Shown piece by piece: positions 6,904 to 14,695 of a stretch of DNA of 20,022 nucleotides. The DNA is taken from the NCBI GenBank assembly GCA_036796555.1, contig DAIRCS010000055.1, forward strand, positions 1-20,022, in the 5' to 3' direction. Made by a program: the position numbers and the translations under genes. Each line of letters begins with the position of its first letter. The stretch's first letter is position 1. Below the pieces are notes generated by a model that was not told where the DNA came from, did no database searches, and worked only from the letters and a program-made list of their open reading frames with translations. This DNA is from JAJXWB01 sp036796555. GTDB lineage: Bacteria; Pseudomonadota; Alphaproteobacteria; Rhizobiales; Beijerinckiaceae.

Positions 6904-9119
6904 CCGCTGCGCTTCGCCGCGATACGCGCAAGCCACGCGACCGACGGCCGCAGGATCAGGAAGTCCGCGGCGAGCGCCGCCAGCATGGAGAAGGCGCTGA
7001 GCCAGCCGAAAAGCCTGAGCGAGGGCAGGTCGGACAGAACCGTCACCGCAAGGCCGCAGGCGAGCACCGCCGTCGTCAGGATCATCGCGGGACCGACGAG
7101 CACGGTGGCGCGTTCCACCGTCGCGCCGGGATCCTCGCCGGGCCTCTGCTCGAGCCGCATGCGGTTGAAGAAATGGATGGTCGCGCTCAGTCCCAGCCCG
7201 AACGAGACGATCAGCGCGACGATGCTCGCAAATTGCAGGCCGAGGCCGCTGAGGCGCAGCAGCGCGCCGCAGGCCACCACCGGAAAGATCGCCGGCATGA
7301 CGCTCGCGACGCCGACGATCGGCGAGCGGAACGCGAGGCCGATGAACAGCGCGACGAAAGCGAATTCGATCGTGAGCCCATGCGAGAGCTTGTCGATCAT
7401 GCCCGAGCTGTTGCGCGCGGCGATGACGGCGAGGCCGGTGACGGCGATGCGATAGCCCGGATGCGCCTTGCGCACCGCGTCGAGGCGGCTGTCCAGCGTA
7501 TTGACGACGGGCAGCAGATCGCTCGCGTCGATGTCGGGAATGCGCCCGCTGACAAGCGCGGCGTCCTGATTTTCCGAGAGGAAGCGGCGCTGCAGATGCT
7601 TGGGCAACAGGTCGACATACTGGCGCAGCGCGCCGCTGTCCGCGCGGCCCTGCTTTTCGGCGAGCCAGCGGCGCAAAGTCTCCAGCGACCAGACGTTGCC
7701 GACGCCGGCCTGATGTTCGACCGCGGCATGGACGGCGCCGATCACGTCGAGCGTTTCGGGCGCGTAGAGCGACACGCCCTTCGGAAATTCGATGAGAACG
7801 TCGACGGGGTTTGAGCCCGACAATTGCTGGTCGAGCCGGTTGGCCGCCGACACCGCATTCTGTCTGTCGGGCGCCTGGTCGGCGAGGCGGTAGCGCGGTT
7901 CGAGCGTCGCATAGACGATCGCCAGGCCGACGACGACGACCGCGCCGGCGAGCGTGATGAGCTCGGGGCGCGCCGTCATGCGCATCGCGATCGCCTGGCA
8001 GAACCTGCGCAGCGCGTCGACGCCGACATCGGATTCGCGCGCATCGCGTGCGAAATCGGCCTCCTTGCGGACGAAGACGACGCCGAACAGCGGCGCGAGC
8101 CACAGCACGGCGACGAGCGCGATCGCCGTCGCGATCAGGCCGGCTTCGCCGAAGGTGCGGATCAGATCGGAGTCCGAGATCAGGAGCGCCGCAAACGACA
8201 GGGCCGCCGTCGCATGCGTGAGCACGCAGGCGGGCCCGACGACGAGGACCGCCTCGCGAAACGCCTGGACCTTGCTCTTGCCCTCGATCAGCCGGTCGCG
8301 CGCCGCGAAGGTAAGCTGCATCGAATCGGAAAAGCTGATGACCATGATGAGCGGCGTCATCACGTTCAGGAACATGTTGAGCCGGAAATCCATCCAGCCG
8401 AGCGCGCCGAGCGCGAGCAGGATCGCTAACAGCGGCGGCGCCGCCGCCACGATCATGAAGGACACGCGCCGGAAGAAGGCGATGGCGATGAGACAGCCGG
8501 CGACGAAGCCGACGGCGTTGTAGAGGATGCGGTCGCGCTCGACGGCGTTGCGGATTTCGAGCTGCATCACCGGAACGCCCGACAGCTCGGCCGTCAGCCC
8601 CGAGCCTTCGAGGTCGCCGGCGATCGTCTTGCGCACCTCGGCGATGACCTCGCCGAGCCGGTCCTGCGCCGTCGCCTCCGGCTCGAGCGACAGCGCCATC
8701 AGCGTCAATTCGCCGTCCTTCGAGATCAGCTTGCCCTGGATGATCTCGTTGGCCTTCACGCGCGCGACGAGCCTGTCGAAGGCCGCGCCCTCCGGCAGCG
8801 TTTCGGGAAAGAGCGGCGGCGGCAGGCCGCCTTTCTCGCCGGGTTCGCGCGCGGAAAAGATCGAGATGATGCCGCGCGCCCCGTTCACGAGCTGCAGGTC
8901 GGTCGCGACGTCGCGCAGCTTCTCCAGCGCCTGGCGCTCCAGCACCGGGCCTTCGACGACGACGAGAACGTCGAACTCCGTCGAGGGAAAGCGCTTCGTC
9001 ACGTCTTCGTATTGCCGGAAGGCGGGCGTGTCGGAGCGGAAGAGTTGCGACAGGGAATCGTCGACCTTCACGCGCGAAAGCCCGAAGGCGGCGCCGATGG
9101 CGGCCAGCAGCGCGAGCAC
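6888..9119 (-). CDS. MMPL/RND-superfamily exporter (5' end uncertain)
   Basis: This is a large inner-membrane protein of the RND superfamily, MMPL type, related to exporters of lipids or hopanoids. The 743 residues read from GTG 9119 show the duplicated RND plan: a first periplasmic domain (about 17-195), helices at 200-350 including LNMFLNVMTPLIMVISFSDS, a helix near 380-400, a second periplasmic domain to about 575, and a second helix bundle including FASIVALIVSFGLGLSATIHF. The GTG lies inside the first membrane helix. In-frame sequence upstream (LGIERIG...QPWLIG) looks like genuine family N-terminus and stays open to 9308, but it has no ATG, GTG or TTG. A one-base change near 9247-9251 would join it to an ATG at 9262. 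Substrate unknown; the gene is monocistronic. Confidence 0.85.
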   Translation of the reverse strand: MLALLAAIGAAFGLSRVKVDDSLSQLFRSDTPAFRQYEDVTKRFPSTEFDVLVVVEGPVLERQALEKLRDVATDLQLVNGARGIISIFSAREPGEKGGLPPPLFPETLPEGAAFDRLVARVKANEIIQGKLISKDGELTLMALSLEPEATAQDRLGEVIAEVRKTIAGDLEGSGLTAELSGVPVMQLEIRNAVERDRILYNAVGFVAGCLIAIAFFRRVSFMIVAAAPPLLAILLALGALGWMDFRLNMFLNVMTPLIMVISFSDSMQLTFAARDRLIEGKSKVQAFREAVLVVGPACVLTHATAALSFAALLISDSDLIRTFGEAGLIATAIALVAVLWLAPLFGVVFVRKEADFARDARESDVGVDALRRFCQAIAMRMTARPELITLAGAVVVVGLAIVYATLEPRYRLADQAPDRQNAVSAANRLDQQLSGSNPVDVLIEFPKGVSLYAPETLDVIGAVHAAVEHQAGVGNVWSLETLRRWLAEKQGRADSGALRQYVDLLPKHLQRRFLSENQDAALVSGRIPDIDASDLLPVVNTLDSRLDAVRKAHPGYRIAVTGLAVIAARNSSGMIDKLSHGLTIEFAFVALFIGLAFRSPIVGVASVMPAIFPVVACGALLRLSGLGLQFASIVALIVSFGLGLSATIHFFNRMRLEQRPGEDPGATVERATVLVGPAMILTTAVLACGLAVTVLSDLPSLRLFGWLSAFSMLAALAADFLILRPSVAWLARIAAKRSGQPPF

Positions 9120-9413
9120 GCCGATCAGCCAGGGTTGCGCCAGCGGCGCGAGGCCTATGCGCTCGATGCCGAGCGCAAGGCTCGGCGGATTGCGGGCCGG
9201 CGCGTCGTCGCCCTGTGATGGAACGTTCGGCGAATGCAGCGCCTTTCCCCCGTCGTCTGCATTTTCGGGCGGCGCGATCTCGAACCGCGCGGCGGCCTTG
9301 GCCTCAATCTAGCGCGGCGCCTCGAAAGGTCGAACTTGCGCTTGGCTGCGGGGGCGGGCTGGCGCGGCGTTGCTTTCCCTTCTAACGTGATTGAAGAGGA
9401 AGGAAAATCGGCG

Positions 9414-10838
9414 ATGACGGGGTTCAAGGAATACGGCGCCTACGATGCGGTGGGGCTCGCCGAGCTCGTGCGGCGCAGGCAGGCGAGCGCGGAAGAATTG
9501 CTCGACGAAGCGATCGCGCGCACCGAGAAGGTCGATCCGCAACTCAACGCCGTGGTCGTGAAGCACTACGATTTCGCGCGCAGGCAGATCGCGAACGGCC
9601 TGCCAGACGGGCCGTTCCGCGGCGTGCCGTTTCTGCTCAAGGATCTCAATCTGCTGAAGGGCGCGCGCACGACCTTCGGCTCTTCGCTCAACAAGGATTA
9701 CGTCGCCGATCACACGGATACGCTGACGCAGCGCTTCCTCGACGCCGGGCTCGTGATCTTCGGCAAGTCGTCGTCGCCGGAGTTCGGCCTGATGCCGACG
9801 ACCGAGCCGCGCCTGCACGGTCCGACCCGCAATCCGTGGAACACGGACCATTCCTCGGGCGGCTCCTCCGGCGGCGCGGCGGCGGCGGTCGCCGCGCGCA
9901 TCCTGCCCGTGGCGCACGCCTCCGACGGCGGCGGTTCGATCCGCATTCCATCCTCCGCCTGCGGCGTTTTCGGCCTGAAGCCGACGCGCGCGCGCACGCC
10001 GGTCGGGCCCGACCGCGGCGAGGGCTGGGGCGGCTTTTCGATCGGCCATGTCGTCTCGATCAGCGTGCGCGACAGCGCGGCCATGCTGGACGCGACCGAA
10101 GGGCCGGAGCTGGTGAGCCCCTATCACGCGCCGCCGCACGCGCGCGCCTTCGCCGATGAAGTGCGCCGCGACGCGGGCCGTTTGCGCATCGCCTTCACCG
10201 ATCGCGCGCCGTCGGGCGCGCCGATCGATCCGGAAATCGCCGCCGCCGTGCGCGACGTCGCGAAAATGCTGGAAAAGCTCGGACACGACGTCGTCGAGAA
10301 GGCGCCGGTCCTTCCCGTGTCGCCGGGCGATGCGCTCTCCGTCATCACCGGCGCCAATACGGCGCTGACCGTGCGGCTCGCCGAACAGCAGCTCGGCCGC
10401 AAGCCGACCGAAGACGAGTTCGAGAAGCTGACGCTGGTGACCGCGCACAATGCGGCCAAGCGCTCGTCGGTCGATTACTGCGCCGCCCAACTCGACGCCT
10501 TCCGCATTTCGCGCGCGCTCGCGGAGTTCTTCACGGATGTCGATGTCCTGCTGCAGCCGACGCTGTGCCTGCCGCCGCTGAAGCTGGGCGTGCTCGACAC
10601 GATGGGCGATCTGAGGGATATCGCCGCCACGCTCGCCGCCTACATGCCGGCGACCGCCATGTTCAACATGTCCGGCCAGCCCGCCATGTCCGTCCCGCTG
10701 GCCTGGAACAAGGCGGGCCTGCCGCTCGGCATGATGTTCGCCGGCCGCTTCGGCGACGAGGCGACGTTGTTCCGGCTGGCCGCGCAGCTCGAGCAGGAGC
10801 GGCCGTGGAAGGACCGCAAGCCCGGGGTGTGCGCCTGA
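9414..10838 (+). CDS. Amidase-signature family hydrolase
   Basis: This cytoplasmic hydrolase belongs to the amidase-signature family, which cleaves amide bonds with a Ser-cisSer-Lys triad. The 474-residue product carries all three elements: Lys76 in FLLKDLN, the cis-serine Ser151 in GGSSGG, and the nucleophile Ser175 in DGGGSIRIPS, exactly 24 residues after Ser151 as in the family. The region ACGVFGLKPTRART follows as expected. The C-terminal half (LLQPTLCLPP, FNMSGQPAMSVP, GLPLGMMF) is also typical and complete. The ATG at 9414 has AGAGGAAGGA nine bases upstream; an earlier in-frame start (9234) would overlap the divergent exporter. It has no GatB/GatC partner and lacks GatA-specific context, so it is not the tRNA amidotransferase. 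Substrate unknown. Confidence 0.92.
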   Translation: MTGFKEYGAYDAVGLAELVRRRQASAEELLDEAIARTEKVDPQLNAVVVKHYDFARRQIANGLPDGPFRGVPFLLKDLNLLKGARTTFGSSLNKDYVADHTDTLTQRFLDAGLVIFGKSSSPEFGLMPTTEPRLHGPTRNPWNTDHSSGGSSGGAAAAVAARILPVAHASDGGGSIRIPSSACGVFGLKPTRARTPVGPDRGEGWGGFSIGHVVSISVRDSAAMLDATEGPELVSPYHAPPHARAFADEVRRDAGRLRIAFTDRAPSGAPIDPEIAAAVRDVAKMLEKLGHDVVEKAPVLPVSPGDALSVITGANTALTVRLAEQQLGRKPTEDEFEKLTLVTAHNAAKRSSVDYCAAQLDAFRISRALAEFFTDVDVLLQPTLCLPPLKLGVLDTMGDLRDIAATLAAYMPATAMFNMSGQPAMSVPLAWNKAGLPLGMMFAGRFGDEATLFRLAAQLEQERPWKDRKPGVCA

Positions 10839-10841
10839 GCT

Positions 10842-11660
10842 TTATTCGCTTCTGCTGCGCACCACCATCGACTGGCTCGCCGTCGCCATCAGTTCGCCGC
10901 TCTCGGAAAACAGCCGCATGTCGCCATGCGCGAAGCCGGCGTTCAGGCCCGTGACCGTGATGTCGCAGAACACCCAGCGCGTCGGAACCACTTTTCGCAC
11001 GCGCAGCGTGTTATCGAGCGAGGACGAGCCGGAGTTCGCTTCGCCGAGCGCCGGACCGATGGCGGATGGCACGTAATCCGCGAAGATCGCGAGCATGCTC
11101 GCGCTCATCTCGTACTCCTCGACCGTGCGCGCCCACAGCGCGAGGCGGCCGTCGGGGGAGGGCGTTCCGTCGCGGCGCAGCGCGCCCTTCGGCATCCGCA
11201 ATTCGACGCGGCGATTGTAATTGTCGCCGTGATCGGGCCAGAGCTGCACGCGCTCGCAATCGTCCGGGCGCGGCACATCCGGCATCTGCGCCCATTGATG
11301 CGCGGCGCCGCCCGGCCGCGCGCCGAGCGCGGCAGAAACCGTGATGATCTCGCTTTCGCCGACATGGCCCGACACGCGCGCCTGCGTCGTATGCCGGCCC
11401 TTGTAGAAAATGCGCACGTCGAGATCGAGCACCGAGGGCGGGCGCGCGAAGGAGAGATATTGCGCGGTCGCCCACACGACCGGCCGCTCGCAGGTGCGCT
11501 CCAGCGCCTCGATCGAGGCGGCGAGCCCGACGCCGCCATACATGAACATGGCCTCCGGCGGACCGACGCAGATCGACGGGGTCAGCGGCAGGTTCCAGCG
11601 ATGCGGATTGTGCGAGCCGCGTAGGTCGAAGAAACGATGTGTCATGCCCCCGTTTCGCAC
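10842..11660 (-). CDS. Acyl-CoA thioesterase family protein (TesB-like double hotdog)
   Basis: This 272-residue protein resembles the TesB-like / 4HBT_3 thioesterases, which hydrolyse acyl-CoA with two fused hotdog domains. Visible elements are the N-terminal hotdog with VGPPEAMFMYGGVGLAASI, RPVVWATAQYLSFARP and VRIFYKGRHTTQARV, and a C-terminal half with NTLRVRKVVPTRWVFCDI, GFAHGDMRLF and ATASQSMVVR. No catalytic residues can be fixed by eye, so activity is inferred from family. I favour the GTG at 11660 because GGAG stands nine bases upstream; the ATG at 11645 has only a poorly spaced G-run. It lies 16 bases after the histidine kinase and is probably in the same operon. It converges on the amidase with just 3 bases between the stops. 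Confidence 0.8.
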   Translation of the reverse strand: MRNGGMTHRFFDLRGSHNPHRWNLPLTPSICVGPPEAMFMYGGVGLAASIEALERTCERPVVWATAQYLSFARPPSVLDLDVRIFYKGRHTTQARVSGHVGESEIITVSAALGARPGGAAHQWAQMPDVPRPDDCERVQLWPDHGDNYNRRVELRMPKGALRRDGTPSPDGRLALWARTVEEYEMSASMLAIFADYVPSAIGPALGEANSGSSSLDNTLRVRKVVPTRWVFCDITVTGLNAGFAHGDMRLFSESGELMATASQSMVVRSRSE

Positions 11661-11676
11661 GGGGCGCGGCTCCGGT

Positions 11677-13044
11677 TCAACTGAAAGCCGCGGGCAGGGC
11701 GACGCGCGCGACGAGGCCGCTCGGCGTGCGGTCGAGCAATTGCAGCTTGCCGCCGGCCTTTTCGGTCAGCGAGGCGACGATGGAGAGGCCGAGGCCGAAG
11801 CCGCCCTTTTCGTCCACCGTGCGCGCCGGCTCGCCCCGCACGAAGGGTTCGAGCAACTGCTCCTTCCGGGCCTCTGCGATTCCCGGGCCGTCGTCTGCGA
11901 CATCGACCACGATGAACCCGTCGCGCGGCGCGCTGGCGCTGACGATCACGTGCTGGCCATGCGTCACCGCATTCTCGACAAGGTTGGAGAAGAGGCGCTG
12001 CATCTCGTCGATCGAGCCGTAGACCGTCTGGTGCTTGCCGCCGGAATAGGAGACGTCGTGGCCGAGATCGGCGAATTCGTCGGCGATCGTCTGCAGCACG
12101 CTGTCGAGATCGATCAGGCTCACGCCCGCGCCCGATTGCTCGCCGCGCAGATAGACGAGGTTCTTGTGGAGCATGGAATCCATGGTCTCCACGTCTTTCT
12201 GCATCTTGGCCTTCAACGGCTCGTCGACGATGAATTCCGAGCGCAGTCGCATTCGCGTGATGATGGTGCGCAGATCGTGGCTGATGGCGGCGAGCGCGCG
12301 CGAGCGCGATTCGATCATGGAATCGATGCGCCGCTGCATCCGGTTCAGCGCGCGCGACAATTCGCGCATTTCCCGCGGCCCGGTCTCCTTGATCGGATCG
12401 GTGCGGCCGCGGTCGAGCGGGAGTTTCTCGGCCTGCCGCACGAGCCGGTAGAGCGGCGCGATGACGGCGAGCGTCAGCCAGATGGTGAGCAGAAGCGCGG
12501 AAACGAGAAACAGCGCCGCCGAGCTTTCGAGATTGCGGGACATCAGCAGACGCCGCTCGTCCGCGCCGCGCTGTTCGTTCTCCAGCGCCTGCGAGCGGCG
12601 CGGCTCCGTGATCGCGACGACCAGATAGCCGCCCTGGCGCAATTCGATGGCGAAATCGCTGTCGGGCGTCGGCATCGCCGCGCGCGGCACGCGCACGACC
12701 GCGCCGGGCCACAGCCGCTGGCGCATCAGCTCGCCCGCGCCGGCGGCGGGAGCGATCTGGCTGCCGGCCGGCGCCTTGTCGGCGAGCGTGAGTTTCAGCC
12801 AGGGCGCGACATGCGCCAGCTCCGCGATCACCTCCGGCCGCCGTTCGGGCGCGACGACGTCGACCGCCGTGACCGCGCTGGCGACGATCTCGGAGGGTTC
12901 GACGATGTCGGGGCGCGCCCCGGGGGCGGTGATGAGGTAGGTCGAGGTGACGACGATCTGGAACAGGGCGATCGCCACGAACAGGACCAGCGCGATCTGC
13001 GCGCCGAGACTGTCGGGCCGCAGCCAGCGCCAGAAGCGGCTCAT
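11677..13044 (-). CDS. EnvZ-type sensor histidine kinase with HAMP domain
   Basis: This 455-residue membrane kinase probably phosphorylates the response regulator encoded just before it. It has a first helix (about 14-38), a periplasmic sensor region (about 39-172), a second helix (about 174-196), a HAMP linker (197-250), and a dimerisation domain with the phospho-accepting His256 in AAISHDLRT. The ATP-binding domain shows the N-box NLVENA (354-359), DDGPG (384-388) and GGFGLGLS (414-421). The residue after HDLRT is Ile261 where most kinases have Pro. The ATG overlaps the regulator stop as ATGA, so the two are translationally coupled. The signal sensed is unknown; the short periplasmic domain has no obvious named fold. 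Confidence 0.94.
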   Translation of the reverse strand: MSRFWRWLRPDSLGAQIALVLFVAIALFQIVVTSTYLITAPGARPDIVEPSEIVASAVTAVDVVAPERRPEVIAELAHVAPWLKLTLADKAPAGSQIAPAAGAGELMRQRLWPGAVVRVPRAAMPTPDSDFAIELRQGGYLVVAITEPRRSQALENEQRGADERRLLMSRNLESSAALFLVSALLLTIWLTLAVIAPLYRLVRQAEKLPLDRGRTDPIKETGPREMRELSRALNRMQRRIDSMIESRSRALAAISHDLRTIITRMRLRSEFIVDEPLKAKMQKDVETMDSMLHKNLVYLRGEQSGAGVSLIDLDSVLQTIADEFADLGHDVSYSGGKHQTVYGSIDEMQRLFSNLVENAVTHGQHVIVSASAPRDGFIVVDVADDGPGIAEARKEQLLEPFVRGEPARTVDEKGGFGLGLSIVASLTEKAGGKLQLLDRTPSGLVARVALPAAFS

Positions 13045-13760
13045 CGCCGCGTCACCTGCGCGGAAAACATGTAGCCTTCCGAGCGGATCGTCTGGATCAG
13101 CCGCGGGCTGCGCAGATCGCTCTCCATCTTCTGCCGCAGGCGGCTGATCAGCGTGTCGATCGAGCGCTCGTGCGGCCCCTCCACCGGTCCGTGCGTCAGC
13201 CCGATCAACTGGTCGCGCGTCAGAACGCGGTTGGGATGTTCGCAGAGCGCATAGAGAAGGTCGAATTCAGCCGCCGTCATGGCGATCCGCGAGCCGGACG
13301 GCGCGACGACCTCGCGGGCCGTCACGTCGACGCGCCAGCCGGCGAAGCGGTAGATCTGCCGCGCGCCGTCGGACACGCCGGCCTGCAGGCCCGCGGCGCG
13401 GCGCAGCACCGCGCGGATTCGGGCCAGAAGCTCGCGCGGATTGAAGGGTTTGGCGAGATAGTCGTCGGCGCCCATCTCGAGGCCGACGATCTTGTCCACG
13501 TCCTCGCCCTGCGCGGTGACGATGACGATGGGTATGCCGCTTTCGCGCCGCAGCCGCCGGCAGATCGACAGGCCGTCCTCGCCGGGCAGGCTGAGGTCGA
13601 GCAGCACGAGATCGTAGGCGGCTTTCGAAAGCGCCTCGTCCATCGCCGCGCCGTTGGCGACGGAGGTGACGGAAATCTGGTTTGCGCCGAGGTAGCGCGA
13701 GATCAGCGCGCCGATCTCTGCGTCGTCCTCGACCAGCAATACGGAAGCGGCGTCGGTCAC
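13041..13760 (-). CDS. OmpR-family response regulator
   Basis: This DNA-binding response regulator is the partner of the downstream kinase. The 239-residue product has a receiver domain with the acidic pocket Glu11-Asp12-Asp13, phospho-acceptor Asp55 in LLDLSLPG, Thr82 and Lys104 in AKPFNPRE, and a C-terminal winged helix (about 135-235) with MTAAEFDLLYALCEHP, VLTRDQL and the RSIDTLISRLRQK recognition region. The only available start is the GTG at 13760, because an in-frame TAG stands five codons upstream. No strong Shine-Dalgarno is visible there, so initiation may be inefficient. It leads a probable regulator-kinase-thioesterase operon. Targets are unknown. Confidence 0.94.
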   Translation of the reverse strand: MTDAASVLLVEDDAEIGALISRYLGANQISVTSVANGAAMDEALSKAAYDLVLLDLSLPGEDGLSICRRLRRESGIPIVIVTAQGEDVDKIVGLEMGADDYLAKPFNPRELLARIRAVLRRAAGLQAGVSDGARQIYRFAGWRVDVTAREVVAPSGSRIAMTAAEFDLLYALCEHPNRVLTRDQLIGLTHGPVEGPHERSIDTLISRLRQKMESDLRSPRLIQTIRSEGYMFSAQVTRR

Positions 13761-13867
13761 GGCGAGGAATCGTCTCTATTGCAGCGGTCCGCAGCAGCCA
13801 AGCCACGCCCCGGCGGCCCTGTCGACCGGATTCTTGAGGCCGTCGAAATCCCGGACACAATTCAGAC

Positions 13868-14071
13868 AAGAAGGGTCCGCGCCAGACAAACCGCTGTCAA
13901 GGCGGCGCGCGATAAATGGCTTGTTCGGCAGTGGAATCATCCTCTTAGGGATTTGCCGCCGACACGAAGCGCCGCTTGGCGGCGCGGATTTCGTTTCGTG
14001 ATCGCGCCGATGGTCGCGAAACGTCGGCGCAGCCCGCGTTAACCCTCTCGCGGGCTGCGCCATTTTCTTTT
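13868..14071 (+). ncRNA. Candidate small RNA ending at an orphan terminator
   Basis: A strong plus-strand terminator (14026-14071) stands in a 400-base spacer with no plus-strand protein gene before it, so the transcript it ends is unexplained. A promoter-like pair lies upstream: TTGAGG (13834-13839), 16 bases, then CACAAT (13856-13861), each matching 4 of 6 consensus positions. This would start an RNA of about 200 nucleotides near 13868. Within it, GCGCCGC-TTG-GCGGCGC (13969-13985) forms another perfect hairpin. I cannot match it to 6S RNA, tmRNA or a named alphaproteobacterial sRNA family by eye. The start is a guess. Confidence 0.3.
14026..14071 (+). terminator. Strong intrinsic terminator, plus strand
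   Basis: A perfect 13-bp stem, GGCGCAGCCCGCG (14026-14038) with CGCGGGCTGCGCC (14049-14061), closes a 10-base loop and is followed by A then TTTTCTTTT on the plus strand. On the minus strand the stem is followed only by GACGTTTCG, so it does not serve the tRNA gene well. Nothing coding lies upstream on the plus strand. Confidence 0.82.
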
Positions 14072-14163
14072 CGGGCCCCCAAAGCGGAAAAGCCGTCGCC
14101 GTCGCCGCCGCCAGCCGCGCGCTGGGCGCGCTTCGTATCAGGTTCTCAAGCCGTTGATTTGAA

Positions 14164-14238
14164 TGGTGGGCGCGACAGGGATTGAACCTGTGACCCCTCC
14201 CGTGTGAAGGGAGTGCTCTCCCGCTGAGCTACGCGCCC
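14164..14238 (-). tRNA. tRNA-Val(CAC), CCA encoded
   Basis: Reading the complement from 14238 gives a complete cloverleaf: acceptor GGGCGCG/CGCGCCC, D arm GCTC-AGCGGGA-GAGC, anticodon stem CTCCC/GGGAG with loop TTCACAC (anticodon CAC, valine, codon GUG), a five-base variable loop GGGTC, and T arm ACAGG-TTCAATC-CCTGT. The discriminator A is followed by a genomically encoded CCA (14166-14164), so no CCA addition is needed. The body without CCA is 72 bases. It is a single tRNA gene with no integrase or phage remnants beside it. Confidence 0.97.
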
Positions 14239-14264
14239 TCAGGCTCTCGCCGAGTGGCGCACGG

Positions 14265-14292
14265 TTTAGGCGGGCGGAGCGGGGCGCGTCAA
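14265..14292 (-). promoter_or_regulatory. Probable promoter of tRNA-Val
   Basis: On the minus strand TTGACG (14292-14287, 5 of 6 consensus) is followed after 16 bases by CCTAAA (14270-14265, 3 of 6). The predicted start near 14258 would leave a leader of about 20 bases before the mature 5' end at 14238. The very good -35 with a poor -10 is common in GC-rich alphaproteobacteria. Confidence 0.5.
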
Positions 14293-14314
14293 GCGCGATC
14301 TGTCGTTCCGGTCG

Positions 14315-14695
14315 TCAGCGCAGCAGCTTCATCAGCTTGCGGCCGGCCGGGCTCTTCAGTTCCCGCGCATCCAGCGTGCCTTCGCCGTCCTTGTCGGCGC
14401 GCCTGAAGGCGGCCGCGACGGCGGCGAGATATTCGTCCCTTGTCAGCGTGCCGTCCTTGTCCGGGTCGGCGGCGGCGACGCCGCGTTTCGAGAGGCGGCC
14501 GCGCAATTCCTTCGCGTCGAGCGTGCCGTCCTTGTCCTTCTCCAGCCGGTCGAAGGCGGCGGAGGCCGCGGCCTTCGCCTCGGCCAGGTCGAGCGTGCCG
14601 TCCCTGTCCGTGTCGAAGGGCAGGGCGGAGGCCGCGAGCGCCGGTCCGGCGATGAGGGCGAAAGCCCCGGCGGCGAGCAATATCCTGAGCTTCAT
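14315..14695 (-). CDS. Secreted EF-hand calcium-binding protein
   Basis: This 126-residue protein has a signal peptide (MKLRILLAAGAFALIAGPALA) and four EF-hand loops, so it probably binds calcium in the periplasm or outside the cell. The loops are DTDRDGTLDLAE (28-39), EKDKDGTLDAKE (52-63), DPDKDGTLTRDE (77-88) and DKDGEGTLDARE (101-112). All keep the invariant Gly at position 6 and Glu at position 12; loop 2 has Glu rather than Asp at position 1 and loop 4 has Glu at position 5, so affinities may differ. The ATG overlaps the gph stop as ATGA with a GGAG eight bases upstream, so it is coupled to gph, an unexpected partner. Function beyond calcium binding is unknown. Confidence 0.88.
   Translation of the reverse strand: MKLRILLAAGAFALIAGPALAASALPFDTDRDGTLDLAEAKAAASAAFDRLEKDKDGTLDAKELRGRLSKRGVAAADPDKDGTLTRDEYLAAVAAAFRRADKDGEGTLDARELKSPAGRKLMKLLR

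Larger units (their letters stand above)
13761..14163. other. 403-base spacer without a protein gene
   Basis: Between the response regulator start and tRNA-Val there is no convincing coding region. The spacer must hold the minus-strand promoter of the regulator-kinase operon and contains the plus-strand terminator and sRNA candidate listed separately. A 95-codon minus-strand frame (13776-14063) has mixed third-position base use and no family resemblance. A small GCGCGC-TGG-GCGCGC palindrome near 14117-14131 has no T-run on either side. Confidence 0.7.

Noticed and set aside
9414..10838. Amidase as GatA of the Glu/Asp-tRNA amidotransferase
   Set aside because: Triad residues are shared by the whole family, but there is no GatB or GatC neighbour and the remaining sequence looks like a general amidase.
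11410..13074. A 554-codon plus-strand frame antisense to the kinase and thioesterase
   Set aside because: Shadow of two recognised minus-strand genes; composition is typical of antisense frames and no domain is visible.
13776..14063. A 95-codon minus-strand frame just upstream of the response regulator
   Set aside because: Mixed third-position base use, no signal peptide or domain, and it runs through the strong plus-strand terminator hairpin. The last 54 codons from an internal ATG looked slightly protein-like, but not enough to call.
14116..14132. GCGCGC-TGG-GCGCGC palindrome as a terminator for tRNA-Val
   Set aside because: Only six GC pairs with a 3-base loop and no T-run on the minus strand, so it does not look like a terminator.
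14164..14238. tRNA-Val as an integration site for a mobile element
   Set aside because: There is no integrase, no direct repeat of the tRNA 3' end that I could see within the window, and flanking genes are housekeeping.
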